Positions 20,877 through 28,061 of a stretch of DNA of 64,000 bases are shown piece by piece (position 1 is the stretch's first letter; every line of letters begins with the position of its first letter). The position numbers and the translations under genes are program-made. This stretch comes from Bog-532 sp963828445 (GTDB taxonomy: Bacteria; Actinomycetota; Actinomycetes; Streptosporangiales; Streptosporangiaceae), in assembly GCA_963828445.1 (NCBI GenBank), contig CAWHFP010000001.1:1302001-1366000 (forward strand), given 5' to 3'. The notes beneath the pieces are model-generated. The model did not search any database. It was not told the DNA's origin and was given only the letters and a program-made list of their open reading frames with translations.

Positions 20877-21488
20877 TTTTCCTTACCGGCCAGGCTGGGT
20901 TCGTCCGGGGCAGTAGCCGGGTTCGGGCAGGCGGGCGCGGGTGGCTCGGGTGATGCCTGGGCTCTCGGGACGGTTTCCCCGGCGTGCGGGAGGAGTCCGC
21001 GGAAACCATTCGTCGTTACCGTAAAAGGCGGCCACTTTTATTTCGAGGGGGTTTTCCCCCAATAGCGCACGCCAATATTCCGGGGGTTTACCCCCGGTGA
21101 GCGCCTGAGCTGGGCGATCCCGCGGCGGGGTGGACGGCTCCGGGGCCGGCGGCCGGCCGGGGGCCGGGACCGGCCGGGGAGCCGGAGACCGGCGGGCGGC
21201 CGGCCTGGGTGAGGACCGGTGCGCAGGCCGGGTGGGGCCGGCACGCAGGCCGGGGTGGGGGCCGGCCGGGGAACCGACCGGCCCGCAGACCAGGGTGGGG
21301 ACCTTCGCGCAGGCCGGGTGGGACTGGCCCGCAGGGCCGGGTGGGACTGGCCCGCAGGGCCGGGGTGGGGAGCTGGCGCGCAGGCCGTGTCACGGGCAGG
21401 TCATGACATTAGTCAATTGCCCGCGGTCGGCTCACCGCATAGCGTGCAGTTATCCGGTCGAACTCGGCCGGGACACGGGAGGCAGATC
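20877..21488. other. 612-bp intergenic region with hairpins and degenerate tandem repeats
   Basis: I see no gene. At 21047-21060 and 21082-21095 there are two near-identical palindromes, GGGGGTTTTCCCCC and GGGGGTTTACCCCC, 35 bp apart, in a locally AT-richer stretch. From about 21195 to 21390 there are degenerate 22-27-bp units built on GCAGGCCGGGTGGG; the best pair (21310-21356) is GCAGG(G)CCGGGTGGGACTGGCCC twice. At 21402-21417 there is CATGACATTAGTCAAT. The region probably holds the promoters of the MMPL and DUF1707 genes. Confidence 0.6.
21402..21417 (+). promoter_or_regulatory. CATGACAT box upstream of the first DUF1707 gene
   Basis: GTCATGACAT followed two bases later by GTCA shares 14 of 18 positions with the palindrome at 9648-9663 upstream of the ABC/two-component operon. 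It lies 72 bp before the DUF1707 ATG. Confidence 0.4.
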
Positions 21489-21995
21489 ATGGCTACGGGA
21501 TCGAACATTCGCGTGGGGGACGCTGACCGTGAGTCCGTCGCGGCGCAGCTGCGCGAGCACTACGGCGACGGCAGGCTCACCCTCGATGAGCTGAACGAGC
21601 GCCTGGACCGGACCTTCGCGGCCCGGACGTACGGCGAGCTGAACGCGGTGACCACCGATCTGCCGCGCAACGGTGACTCCTGGACGCCCAGCACCGGGTC
21701 CGGGTTCGCGGCGGCCAGCGGTTCACAGCTCACGGTGGGGCCGCAGGGCACCGGTTCGGGTGCCCGCGATGACGGCTGGAACGGCATGCGGGGCCGGGCC
21801 ACGGCCATGGCGGCGCCGGTGATCGCGCTGATCGCCATCGCCGGGCTGTGGGCGCTGCTGATGTTCGGGGGCATCTTCGGCGGCGGCGGCCGGCCGTTCG
21901 GGTTCGTGCTGATCTTCGCCATCTTCGCGCTCATCCGCCGGGTGCTGGGCGGCGGCCGGGGCGGCCGGGGTGGTCGCTGCGGGCGGCGCTGGTAA
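21489..21995 (+). CDS. DUF1707 membrane protein
   Basis: The product is 168 residues. The N-terminal DUF1707 domain (IRVGDADRESVAAQLREHYGDGRL, LDELNERLDRTFAARTYGEL) covers residues 5-58 and is followed by a Gly/Ser linker. Two hydrophobic segments near residues 98-120 and 133-150 precede an Arg/Gly-rich tail. DUF1707 is an actinobacterial domain often found on envelope-stress or cell-wall-related membrane proteins; its biochemical role is unknown. GGGAGG lies 5-6 bases before the ATG, which decides the start although the frame is open further upstream. It is followed by a second DUF1707 gene. Confidence 0.87.
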   Translation: MATGSNIRVGDADRESVAAQLREHYGDGRLTLDELNERLDRTFAARTYGELNAVTTDLPRNGDSWTPSTGSGFAAASGSQLTVGPQGTGSGARDDGWNGMRGRATAMAAPVIALIAIAGLWALLMFGGIFGGGGRPFGFVLIFAIFALIRRVLGGGRGGRGGRCGRRW

Positions 21996-22151
21996 GCCTT
22001 CCCGCCACCTTGATCAGGGTGGTCCACCAGCCGGTTCCGGCGGGTGCCGGGACCCCTCTCAGCAAACTTCGGCCCACCGGGTGTTACAGACACCGGTGGG
22101 CCGACTTATCGTGGAGGGAGAACAACTGGTCCTGGCGAGCATGGGAAGCCC

Positions 22152-22490
22152 GTGGCGATTCGAAAAGACGTCCGCGCCTCCGACGCGGAACGCGACTCGG
22201 CAGCGGCTGCGCTGCAGAAGTACTTCGTGCAAGGTCGGCTGACCCTGGACGAGTTGCAGGAACGCCTGCACTCGGTGCTGGCGGCGAGAACGCACGGCGA
22301 ACTGGACAACCAGTTCAACGACATGCCGGCGCCGCCGCCCGCGGTACCCGAACCGAGCGATCCGGTGGTCTTCCCGGCCCGGTACGCGGCGGTGGCCATC
22401 ATGATCATCGTGATGGCGGTGTGGCTGGTGCTGGCGGCCTGGTTCTCCCAGCGCGGCTACGGGCACGGGTACGGCTACCCCGGGCACTGA
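22152..22490 (+). CDS. small DUF1707 membrane protein
   Basis: The product is 112 residues starting at GTG (AIRKDVRASDAERDSAAAALQ), with the DUF1707 domain over residues 6-60, a Pro-rich linker (PAPPPAVPEP) and one membrane helix (YAAVAIMIIVMAVWLVLAAWF) near the C-terminus, ending in a Gly/Tyr/His-rich tail. GGAAG precedes the GTG. It is a shorter paralogue of the DUF1707 gene 157 bp upstream; both domains share the GRLTLDEL(N/Q)ERL core. Confidence 0.85.
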   Translation: MAIRKDVRASDAERDSAAAALQKYFVQGRLTLDELQERLHSVLAARTHGELDNQFNDMPAPPPAVPEPSDPVVFPARYAAVAIMIIVMAVWLVLAAWFSQRGYGHGYGYPGH

Positions 22491-22508
22491 GCACCCGGGG
22501 CCGGGACC

Positions 22509-22559
22509 AGGCGGGCCCGGTGGCCCAGGGCCGCAGGCGGGCCCGGTGGCCCAGGGCCG
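22509..22559. repeat. 25-bp direct repeat between convergent genes
   Basis: AGGCGGGCCCGGTGGCCCAG followed by GGCCG occurs twice, at 22509-22533 and 22535-22559, separated by one base. Each copy can fold (GGGCC/GGCCC). It lies between the DUF1707 gene and the sliding-clamp-like gene, which converge, and may help stop transcription. Confidence 0.7.
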
Positions 22560-22585
22560 AACTAGGCCGGGCCGGGTCCGGTGGG

Positions 22586-23944
22586 CTACTGGCGGCTCGC
22601 GGTCCGCAGGGGCACCACCAGGTAGCGGAAGCCGGATGCGGCGGGATCGGCGGTGTCGTCGCGGGCCGGGACCGACGCGGCGTCGGCGCCGGGGGCAGGC
22701 ACCTGGAATCCGGTGACCACCGCGGGCTTGGTCGAGCTGTTGAACTCCAGGCGGATCAGGCTCTCGGCCGGGGCGGCACCGGACTTACCGTGGGACTTGC
22801 CCGCGCTGGCGGACCCGGCCTCCTGGTCGGCGGCGGGCTCCGGGTGCGCCGCGGTGGCGGCGGTGACGCCGGCCGCGGCGATGCCGTCCAGCAGGAAGTG
22901 CGGGCTGAAGGCGATGCCCGGCTCAACGCCGTGGAAGTCGGCCCGGACGATCTCGCGGGCGCGAGCCCGGCCCTGGGTCTCGGCCTCGATGGTGACCTCA
23001 CCCCCGCCGAAACTAAGCCGCACCGCGCTGCCCCGCTCGGCGACCAGGGACACCCGGCGGACGGCCTCGATGAACGGCGCCGCGGGCAGGTCGGCCTGGC
23101 AGGCGAACTCGCTGGGGAAGCGGGAGCGGTACTTGATGTACTCCCCCGCGATCAGCCGGGTGGTGAGCCGTCGTCCCCCGGACTCGAAACCGATCATCGC
23201 GTCCGCGGCCTGGGACGACGAGCGCTTCAGGTCGGGGTCCTCGGCGGCGCCCGGACCGTACTCGCTGGCCAGCTCGGCGTCGCGGTCGTGGTCGGAGCGC
23301 AGCCGGATCGTCACCGGCTCGCCCGGGGTCATGGTCCGGGCCGCGTCGACCAGCGTCCGGGCCGGGACCAGGTACGTGCCGCTGGCGCCGGACCGGGTCG
23401 GCGACCACGGCAGGTCGCGCATGGCCAGCCGGTACCGGTCGGTGGCCGCGAGCGTCATGGTGTCGCCGTTGACCTCGAGGTTGACCCCGGTCAGCAGGGG
23501 CAGCGTGTCGTCCCGGCTGGCCGCGGGCGCGACCTGGCCGATGGCCGCGGCCAGGTCACCGCCGTCCACGGTCCCGGCGGTCTGCGACAGGGCGGGCAGA
23601 TCGGGATACTCCTCCACCGGCAGCGTGACCAGGGTGAAGGATGCGCTGCCGCAGGTCAGGCTGACCCCCTCGGGGTCGTCGGCGAACTCGACCGGCAGGC
23701 TGGGCAGGCTGCGGGTGATCTCGGCCAGCAGCCGGCCCGGGACCAGCACGGTGCCCGGCTCGGCCACCTCGGCGTCGACCTCGACCCGGGCCGAGACCTC
23801 ATAGTCAAAGCAGGACAGCGTAAGACCGTCCGTGGCCTGCAGCAGCAGCCCGGACAGCACCGGAATCACCGGGCGGGACGGGAGGGCCCGGGAGGCCCAG
23901 CCGACCGCTTCGGCCAGCACGTCTCGCTCAACCTGGAACTTCAT
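22586..23944 (-). CDS. DNA polymerase III beta-subunit-like protein (second sliding clamp)
   Basis: The 452 residues align with DnaN over three clamp domains: MKFQVERDVLAEAVGWASRALPSRP at the start, LAATDRYRLAMRDLPW in domain two, and FRYLVVPLR at the end. DnaN rings tether polymerases to DNA. The usual length is about 370-380; here two insertions, around residues 225-250 (acidic, Ser-rich) and 365-395 (PEPAADQEAGSASAGKSHGK), lengthen it. There is no dnaA, recF or gyrB nearby, so this is a paralogue and not the replicative clamp gene at the origin. Possible roles are in repair or as a diverged clamp (inference). Confidence 0.82.
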   Translation of the reverse strand: MKFQVERDVLAEAVGWASRALPSRPVIPVLSGLLLQATDGLTLSCFDYEVSARVEVDAEVAEPGTVLVPGRLLAEITRSLPSLPVEFADDPEGVSLTCGSASFTLVTLPVEEYPDLPALSQTAGTVDGGDLAAAIGQVAPAASRDDTLPLLTGVNLEVNGDTMTLAATDRYRLAMRDLPWSPTRSGASGTYLVPARTLVDAARTMTPGEPVTIRLRSDHDRDAELASEYGPGAAEDPDLKRSSSQAADAMIGFESGGRRLTTRLIAGEYIKYRSRFPSEFACQADLPAAPFIEAVRRVSLVAERGSAVRLSFGGGEVTIEAETQGRARAREIVRADFHGVEPGIAFSPHFLLDGIAAAGVTAATAAHPEPAADQEAGSASAGKSHGKSGAAPAESLIRLEFNSSTKPAVVTGFQVPAPGADAASVPARDDTADPAASGFRYLVVPLRTASRQ

Positions 23945-24186
23945 CGTCGGCCCCGGCCCGCCTCGGCCCCGCGCCGCGTGCTGCGGCCACGGTTCCGACC
24001 TTCCATCGATCGCATGAACGAAATGTTGTCATGCAGCACCGACAATCTGGCCGCTCCAGACCGGAAATACGGCTCAGAACGGCATAAATGTTGTTCACTC
24101 ACCGCGAAACCGGCGGCGCCATCGGCCGGTGGATTGGTAGGCGCGCGGGGCGGGCCAGCCGGGGGCGGGCCGGCTGGCCCGGGCGG

Positions 24187-24450
24187 TCAGGTGAGGAGTT
24201 CGGCGGGGACGGAGGAGAGGGCGGCTTCGATGGCCTGGGCCAGGGCGCGGGCGGACTCGGCGGTGAGCTCGACGGCGACGCGGGCGGCGGGGCCCTGGCC
24301 GGGGTTGAGGAAGTCGATGTTGAGGCTGTGCTCGGCCGGGGCGTGCACGGGGTGGTCGTAGTAGACGCTGGCGTCGGTGACGCCGAACCAGCCCGCGGCG
24401 CCCTTGCCGCTGCCGGTGATCTTGATCTGCTCGGTCTGGTAAGTGCACAT
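24187..24450 (-). CDS. DUF6295-like small protein
   Basis: The product is 87 residues (CTYQTEQIKITGSGKGAAGWF, VYYDHPVHAPAEHSLNIDF, RVAVELTAESARALAQAIEAAL). This is a small actinobacterial family I recall as DUF6295, with a conserved Cys2 and a DHPVHAP segment. The function is unknown. The gene is in the same direction as, and 50 bp downstream of, the dienelactone hydrolase gene. GAGGA precedes the ATG. Confidence 0.65.
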   Translation of the reverse strand: MCTYQTEQIKITGSGKGAAGWFGVTDASVYYDHPVHAPAEHSLNIDFLNPGQGPAARVAVELTAESARALAQAIEAALSSVPAELLT

Positions 24451-24500
24451 GGAAGTCCTCCTCAGGATCGCGCTCAGGATCGCGCGTCGGGGTCGCGCGC

Positions 24501-25245
24501 TCAGGCGCTCAGGTACTGGCCGTAGAAGTCCCAGATGCGCTGCCAGCCGTCGTTGGCCGCCTCGACCCGGTAGGAGGGACGGTTGACCGAGAAGAACGCG
24601 TGGCCGGCGCCCTCGTAGGAGTGGAACTCATACGTCTTGCCCGGCGGCCTTGAGGGCCTGCTCCAGCTCGCCGACCTGCTCCGGCGACGGGTGCTGGTCG
24701 TCGGCGCCGAACAGGCCGAGCAGGGGGCAGGACAGGTTCGGGGTCTGGTCCACGATCGGGCCGACCTTGAGCGGCATGCCCTCGGGCGGGTTGCCGACCA
24801 CGAACGCGCCGTAGCAGTCGACGGCGGCGTCGAGGGGCAGGCTGACCGCGGCCAGGAACGACTGGCGGCCGCCGGAGCAGTAGCCGATCGTGCCCACCTT
24901 GCCGTTGGAGTTCTCCAGCGCCCGCAGGAACGTGGCCGCGCCGCCGACGTCGCCGACCAGGCGCTCGTCGGGCACGCCCCCCTGGGAGCGGGCGGTGGCG
25001 GCGGCGTCGTCGGGGCTGGCCCCGGGCGCCTCGCGGTGGTAGAGGTTCGGGCAGATCGCGTTGTAGCCGTTGACCGCGAAGGTCCGGGTGATCTCCTTGG
25101 TCTGCGGGTCGTAACCCGGCATGTGGTGGATGACCACGACGCTGCCGAACGGTCCCGGGCCCAGCGGCCTTGCGTAGTACGCCTCGATCAGGTCCCCGTG
25201 GTGCCCGGGGATGTGAACGGTCTCAGCCATGATGGCGTCGTACAT
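24501..25245 (-). CDS. dienelactone hydrolase family protein (frameshifted)
   Basis: After repair the protein is about 247 residues with the alpha/beta-hydrolase triad of dienelactone hydrolases: Cys123 in GYCSGG, Asp182/183 in FGADDQHPS and His215 in GAGHAFF. Such enzymes open lactone or ester rings in aromatic degradation or act on related esters. One extra G near 24645 (AAGQDV-stop in the interrupted frame, AAGKTYEFHSYEGAGHAFF in the repaired frame) would remove the catalytic His, so the gene works only if the base is an error. GAAAGGACC precedes the ATG at 25245; a second ATG at 25230 is possible. It is divergent from an aldo/keto reductase. Confidence 0.87.
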
Positions 25246-25263
25246 GCGCGGTCCTTTCGGGTC

Positions 25264-25277
25264 ATGAGCCGGCTCAT
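25264..25277. promoter_or_regulatory. 14-bp palindrome between divergent genes
   Basis: ATGAGCCGGCTCAT is a perfect palindrome 19 bp before the dienelactone hydrolase start and 80 bp before the aldo/keto reductase start. Position and symmetry suggest an operator shared by both genes; no regulator gene is adjacent. Confidence 0.4.
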
Positions 25278-25356
25278 CGGTGCCGCCCGGTAGGTTACGC
25301 CGCGGCGGCCCGGGGGGATTGGGCAGGGTCACGGGTCCAGTGGGAGACTTGCGACC

Positions 25357-26385
25357 ATGACCTACATCGCCGCCGAAGACAGGTACGAGAAGAAGATGCC
25401 CTACCGCCGCTGCGGGCGCAGTGGCATCGACCTGCCCGAGGTGTCCCTGGGCCTGTGGCAGAACTTCGGGGACGACCGGGCCCTGGACGGGCAGCGGGCG
25501 ATTCTGCGGCGGGCGTTCGACCTGGGCGTGACCCACTTCGACCTGGCCAACAACTACGGGCCGCCCTACGGCTCGGCCGAGATCAACTTCGGACGGCTGC
25601 TGAAGGAGGACTTCCGGCCGTACCGCGACGAGCTGATCATCTCGACCAAGGCCGGGTACGACATGTGGCCCGGCCCCTACGGCGACCACGGGTCACGCAA
25701 GTACCTGCTGGCCAGCCTGGACCAGTCGCTGCGGCGGATGGGCCTGGAGTACGTGGACATCTTCTACAGCCACCGGGCCGACCCGGACACGCCGCTGGAA
25801 GAGACGATGGGCGCGCTGCACACCGCGGTCCACTCCGGCCGGGCCCTGTACGCCGGGATCTCCTCGTACTCGGCCGAGCGGACGGCCCAGGCGGCGGCCA
25901 TCATGCGGGACCTGGGCACGCCGCTGCTCATCCACCAGCCGTCCTACTCGATGCTCAACCGGTGGATCGAGCCGGAGCTGCTGGCCACCCTGGAGCAGGA
26001 GGGAATGGGCTGTATCGCGTTCTCGCCGCTGGCCCAGGGCCTGCTGACCGGCAAGTACCTGAACGGGGTGCCGGAGGGTTCGCGGGCCACCCTGAACGGG
26101 TCGCTGTCCCAGGACCAGCTGACCGAGCAGACCCTGAACCACATCCGGGCCCTGGCCGGGGTGGCTGAGCGGCGCGGGCAGAGCCTGGCCCAGCTGGCCA
26201 TCTCCTGGGTGCTGCGCGACCCGCGGGTCACGTCGGCGCTGATCGGGGCGAGCAGCGTCCGGCAGCTGGAGGAGAACCTGGCCGCGGCCCAGAACACGGA
26301 GTTCAGCGACGAGGACCTGGCCGAGATCGACCGGAACGCGGTCGACAGCGGCATCAACATCTGGGCCGCGTCCAGCGACGACTAG
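25357..26385 (+). CDS. aldo/keto reductase (YghZ-like)
   Basis: The product is 342 residues, close in pattern to E. coli YghZ, the L-glyceraldehyde-3-phosphate reductase branch of the aldo/keto reductases. The catalytic set is visible: Asp and Tyr in HFDLANNYGPPYGSAE, Lys in IISTKAGYD, His in FYSHRADP. The NADPH-binding end includes ALIGASSVRQLEENL. It should reduce aldehydes such as glyceraldehyde 3-phosphate or methylglyoxal in the cytosol. It is divergent from the dienelactone hydrolase gene and converges on the damaged FAD oxidase gene. Confidence 0.92.
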   Translation: MTYIAAEDRYEKKMPYRRCGRSGIDLPEVSLGLWQNFGDDRALDGQRAILRRAFDLGVTHFDLANNYGPPYGSAEINFGRLLKEDFRPYRDELIISTKAGYDMWPGPYGDHGSRKYLLASLDQSLRRMGLEYVDIFYSHRADPDTPLEETMGALHTAVHSGRALYAGISSYSAERTAQAAAIMRDLGTPLLIHQPSYSMLNRWIEPELLATLEQEGMGCIAFSPLAQGLLTGKYLNGVPEGSRATLNGSLSQDQLTEQTLNHIRALAGVAERRGQSLAQLAISWVLRDPRVTSALIGASSVRQLEENLAAAQNTEFSDEDLAEIDRNAVDSGINIWAASSDD

Positions 26386-26400
26386 CCGGGCCTGCGGAAA

Positions 26401-27144
26401 CTAGCCGATGGCCTGCGGGAAGCGGAACAGCCGGCCCGGGTCGTAGCGGGCCTTGACCTGGGCCAGCCGGGGGTAGTTGGCGCCGTAGTAGGCCTGCTTC
26501 CAGCTGGTCAGGCTGGGGTCGAGGTAGTTCTGGTACGCCTGCCCGCTGGCGTAGCGGTGGGCAGTGCCGTAGAACGACTGCAGCCAGGCCTGCTGGCGGC
26601 TGACCGCGGCGGCGGGCGCGCCGCTGGGCCAGTCGGTGGTGTACTGGGCCAGGAACAGGCCGTCCCGGTGCACGAACGCGGTGGCGCCGGGGCTGACCCG
26701 GTTGACCGCGCCGCCCAGGGAGTCGAAGGCCACGCCGCCGGTGCCGTTCGCGGCCGGGCCGGCGGTGAGCAGCTTTTCCACCCCGCTGAGGACGGCGCCG
26801 ATCGCGGTGGAGCTCAGCGGCCGGTCGAAGAAATCCGACTTCGAGTACTGCGCCTGCCGGGACAGCTGGCCGCCGGGGGTCTGACCGGGCAGGTGGCAGG
26901 CGTCCGCGCTGAGTGGCCCCTCTTTTTTTGAGCCCGCGTAGCTGTGGCCGCCGCAGCGGGGCGCGACCGGTACGCCGTAGTGGCGGGCGAAGTTCAGGCA
27001 GGTGGCGACGTCGTGGGCGGTGCGACAGTAGGCGATGCCATGGCCTGGCCGCGAGCAAGCCGACAGGGCGGCCAGCCCGGTCGCGGCCCCGGCGCCGCGC
27101 AGGAACGCCCGGCGCCCTGGTCCACCCGGGCCGGTATCGGTCAT
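26401..27144 (-). pseudogene. Tat-exported FAD-binding oxidoreductase (BBE type), internally deleted
   Basis: The frame encodes 247 residues where berberine-bridge-type FAD oxidases have about 480-510. The N-terminus has a twin-arginine signal (GRRAFLRGAGAATGLAALSAC). GIAYCRTAHDVATCLNFARHYGVPV and RCGGHSYAG are from the FAD-binding domain. The C-terminus (YYGANYPRLAQVKARYDPGRLF) is the BBE domain. Between HSYAG and the substrate domain about 200 residues are missing, and about 50 more are missing before GIAYC. The first junction has a run of seven A (minus strand) that is alien to this GC-rich gene. It lacks most of the FAD-binding fold and cannot be functional as read. Confidence 0.75.
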
Positions 27145-27326
27145 GGCTGATTGTCCCCCGTCGGCTGGCCGCGCGGTTAATGCCTTAGACAGCGCAGTGG
27201 GCGCTTTGGTTGTATTACCCGTGGAAGTGGCTCTTTCTCCGGCTCGCAGTGCTACGGGGCGCACTGCGCGGAAGAGCCAAGGACGGGGTGATAAAAACTT
27301 GCATTGCCTGCACTGGGCGTCATATG

Positions 27327-27357
27327 TTTGAGTCACTCAACAGTTGAGTGGCTCAAA
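27327..27357. promoter_or_regulatory. 31-bp palindrome, probable MarR operator
   Basis: TTTGAGTCACTCAAC and GTTGAGTGGCTCAAA flank a central A; the 15-bp arms differ at one position. Each arm itself contains a TTGAG/CTCAA pair, giving four half-sites. It lies 88 bp before the MarR start and 183 bp before the divergent oxidase start, where an autoregulated MarR repressor would bind. Confidence 0.72.
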
Positions 27358-27444
27358 GATGAACGCCGGAACCGCGGGTAGTACGCCAGGGATACCCGGG
27401 AATGTCAGACCCTGGTGAGACCCTGCGGATCAGGAGGTGGGTGC

Positions 27445-27948
27445 GTGCCGGACCGGCCGCGCGAGGAACAGCTCGAGGGCGAGCTGAACATCTGCATCAT
27501 GGACACCCTGGCCGAGATCTTCAAGCGGGCCGCGGCCCTGGGCCAGGGACTCGCACAGCGGTACGGGCTGTCCATGACGGACCTTGCGGGGCTGCACAAG
27601 CTCGAGGAACCGATGACCATGAAGGAACTGGGACAGCGGATGCACTGCGATCCCTCGTTCGTGACCATGGTGGCCAACGGCCTCGAGAAGCGCGGGCTAG
27701 CGCGGCGGGAAACGTCCGAGCGGGACAAGCGCATCAAGGTGATGCGGCTGACCGACGAGGGCGTCTCGATGCGGGACCGGCTGGAGAAGGAGTTCTCCAC
27801 CCGGATGCCATGGGCGACGGCGCTCAGCATCGGGGAACGGGAGTGCCTGTTCACGCTCCTGCGCAAGCTGGCCGCCGCCGCGACCGACCTGGATGGCACG
27901 GACTGCGGTGTCACACCGGACGAACCTACCGCGTCAATAAAAACGTAG
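27445..27948 (+). CDS. MarR-family transcriptional regulator
   Basis: The product is 167 residues with the winged-helix fold of MarR: LSMTDLAGLHKLEEPMTMKELGQRM (helix-turn-helix), DPSFVTMVANGLEKRGLARRE (recognition helix) and SERDKRIKVMRLTDEG (wing, with the DxR motif). I chose the GTG at 27445 because AGGAGGTGG lies just before it; an in-frame GTG at 27415 is less likely. It probably represses itself and the DHA2 pump 113 bp downstream, through the palindrome at 27327-27357. Confidence 0.92.
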   Translation: MPDRPREEQLEGELNICIMDTLAEIFKRAAALGQGLAQRYGLSMTDLAGLHKLEEPMTMKELGQRMHCDPSFVTMVANGLEKRGLARRETSERDKRIKVMRLTDEGVSMRDRLEKEFSTRMPWATALSIGERECLFTLLRKLAAAATDLDGTDCGVTPDEPTASIKT

Positions 27949-28061
27949 AGCTTCAGCACACACGGGGATATCGCTTCGCATTCACCAGGGACCGGCGCCC
28001 GGCGCCGGGGCCTCGGTGGCGTGCGCCCTTGAGCGACCTACATCCTCAAAGGGAGAAGAAC

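Noticed and set aside
21195..21400. Possible CRISPR-like array
   Set aside because: Units are degenerate, directly abutting and have no spacers of constant length; no cas genes are in the window.
24021..24094. Two AAATGTTGT direct repeats upstream of the DnaN-like gene
   Set aside because: Nine-base repeats 65 bp apart in an AT-richer promoter are within chance; no symmetry or known motif.
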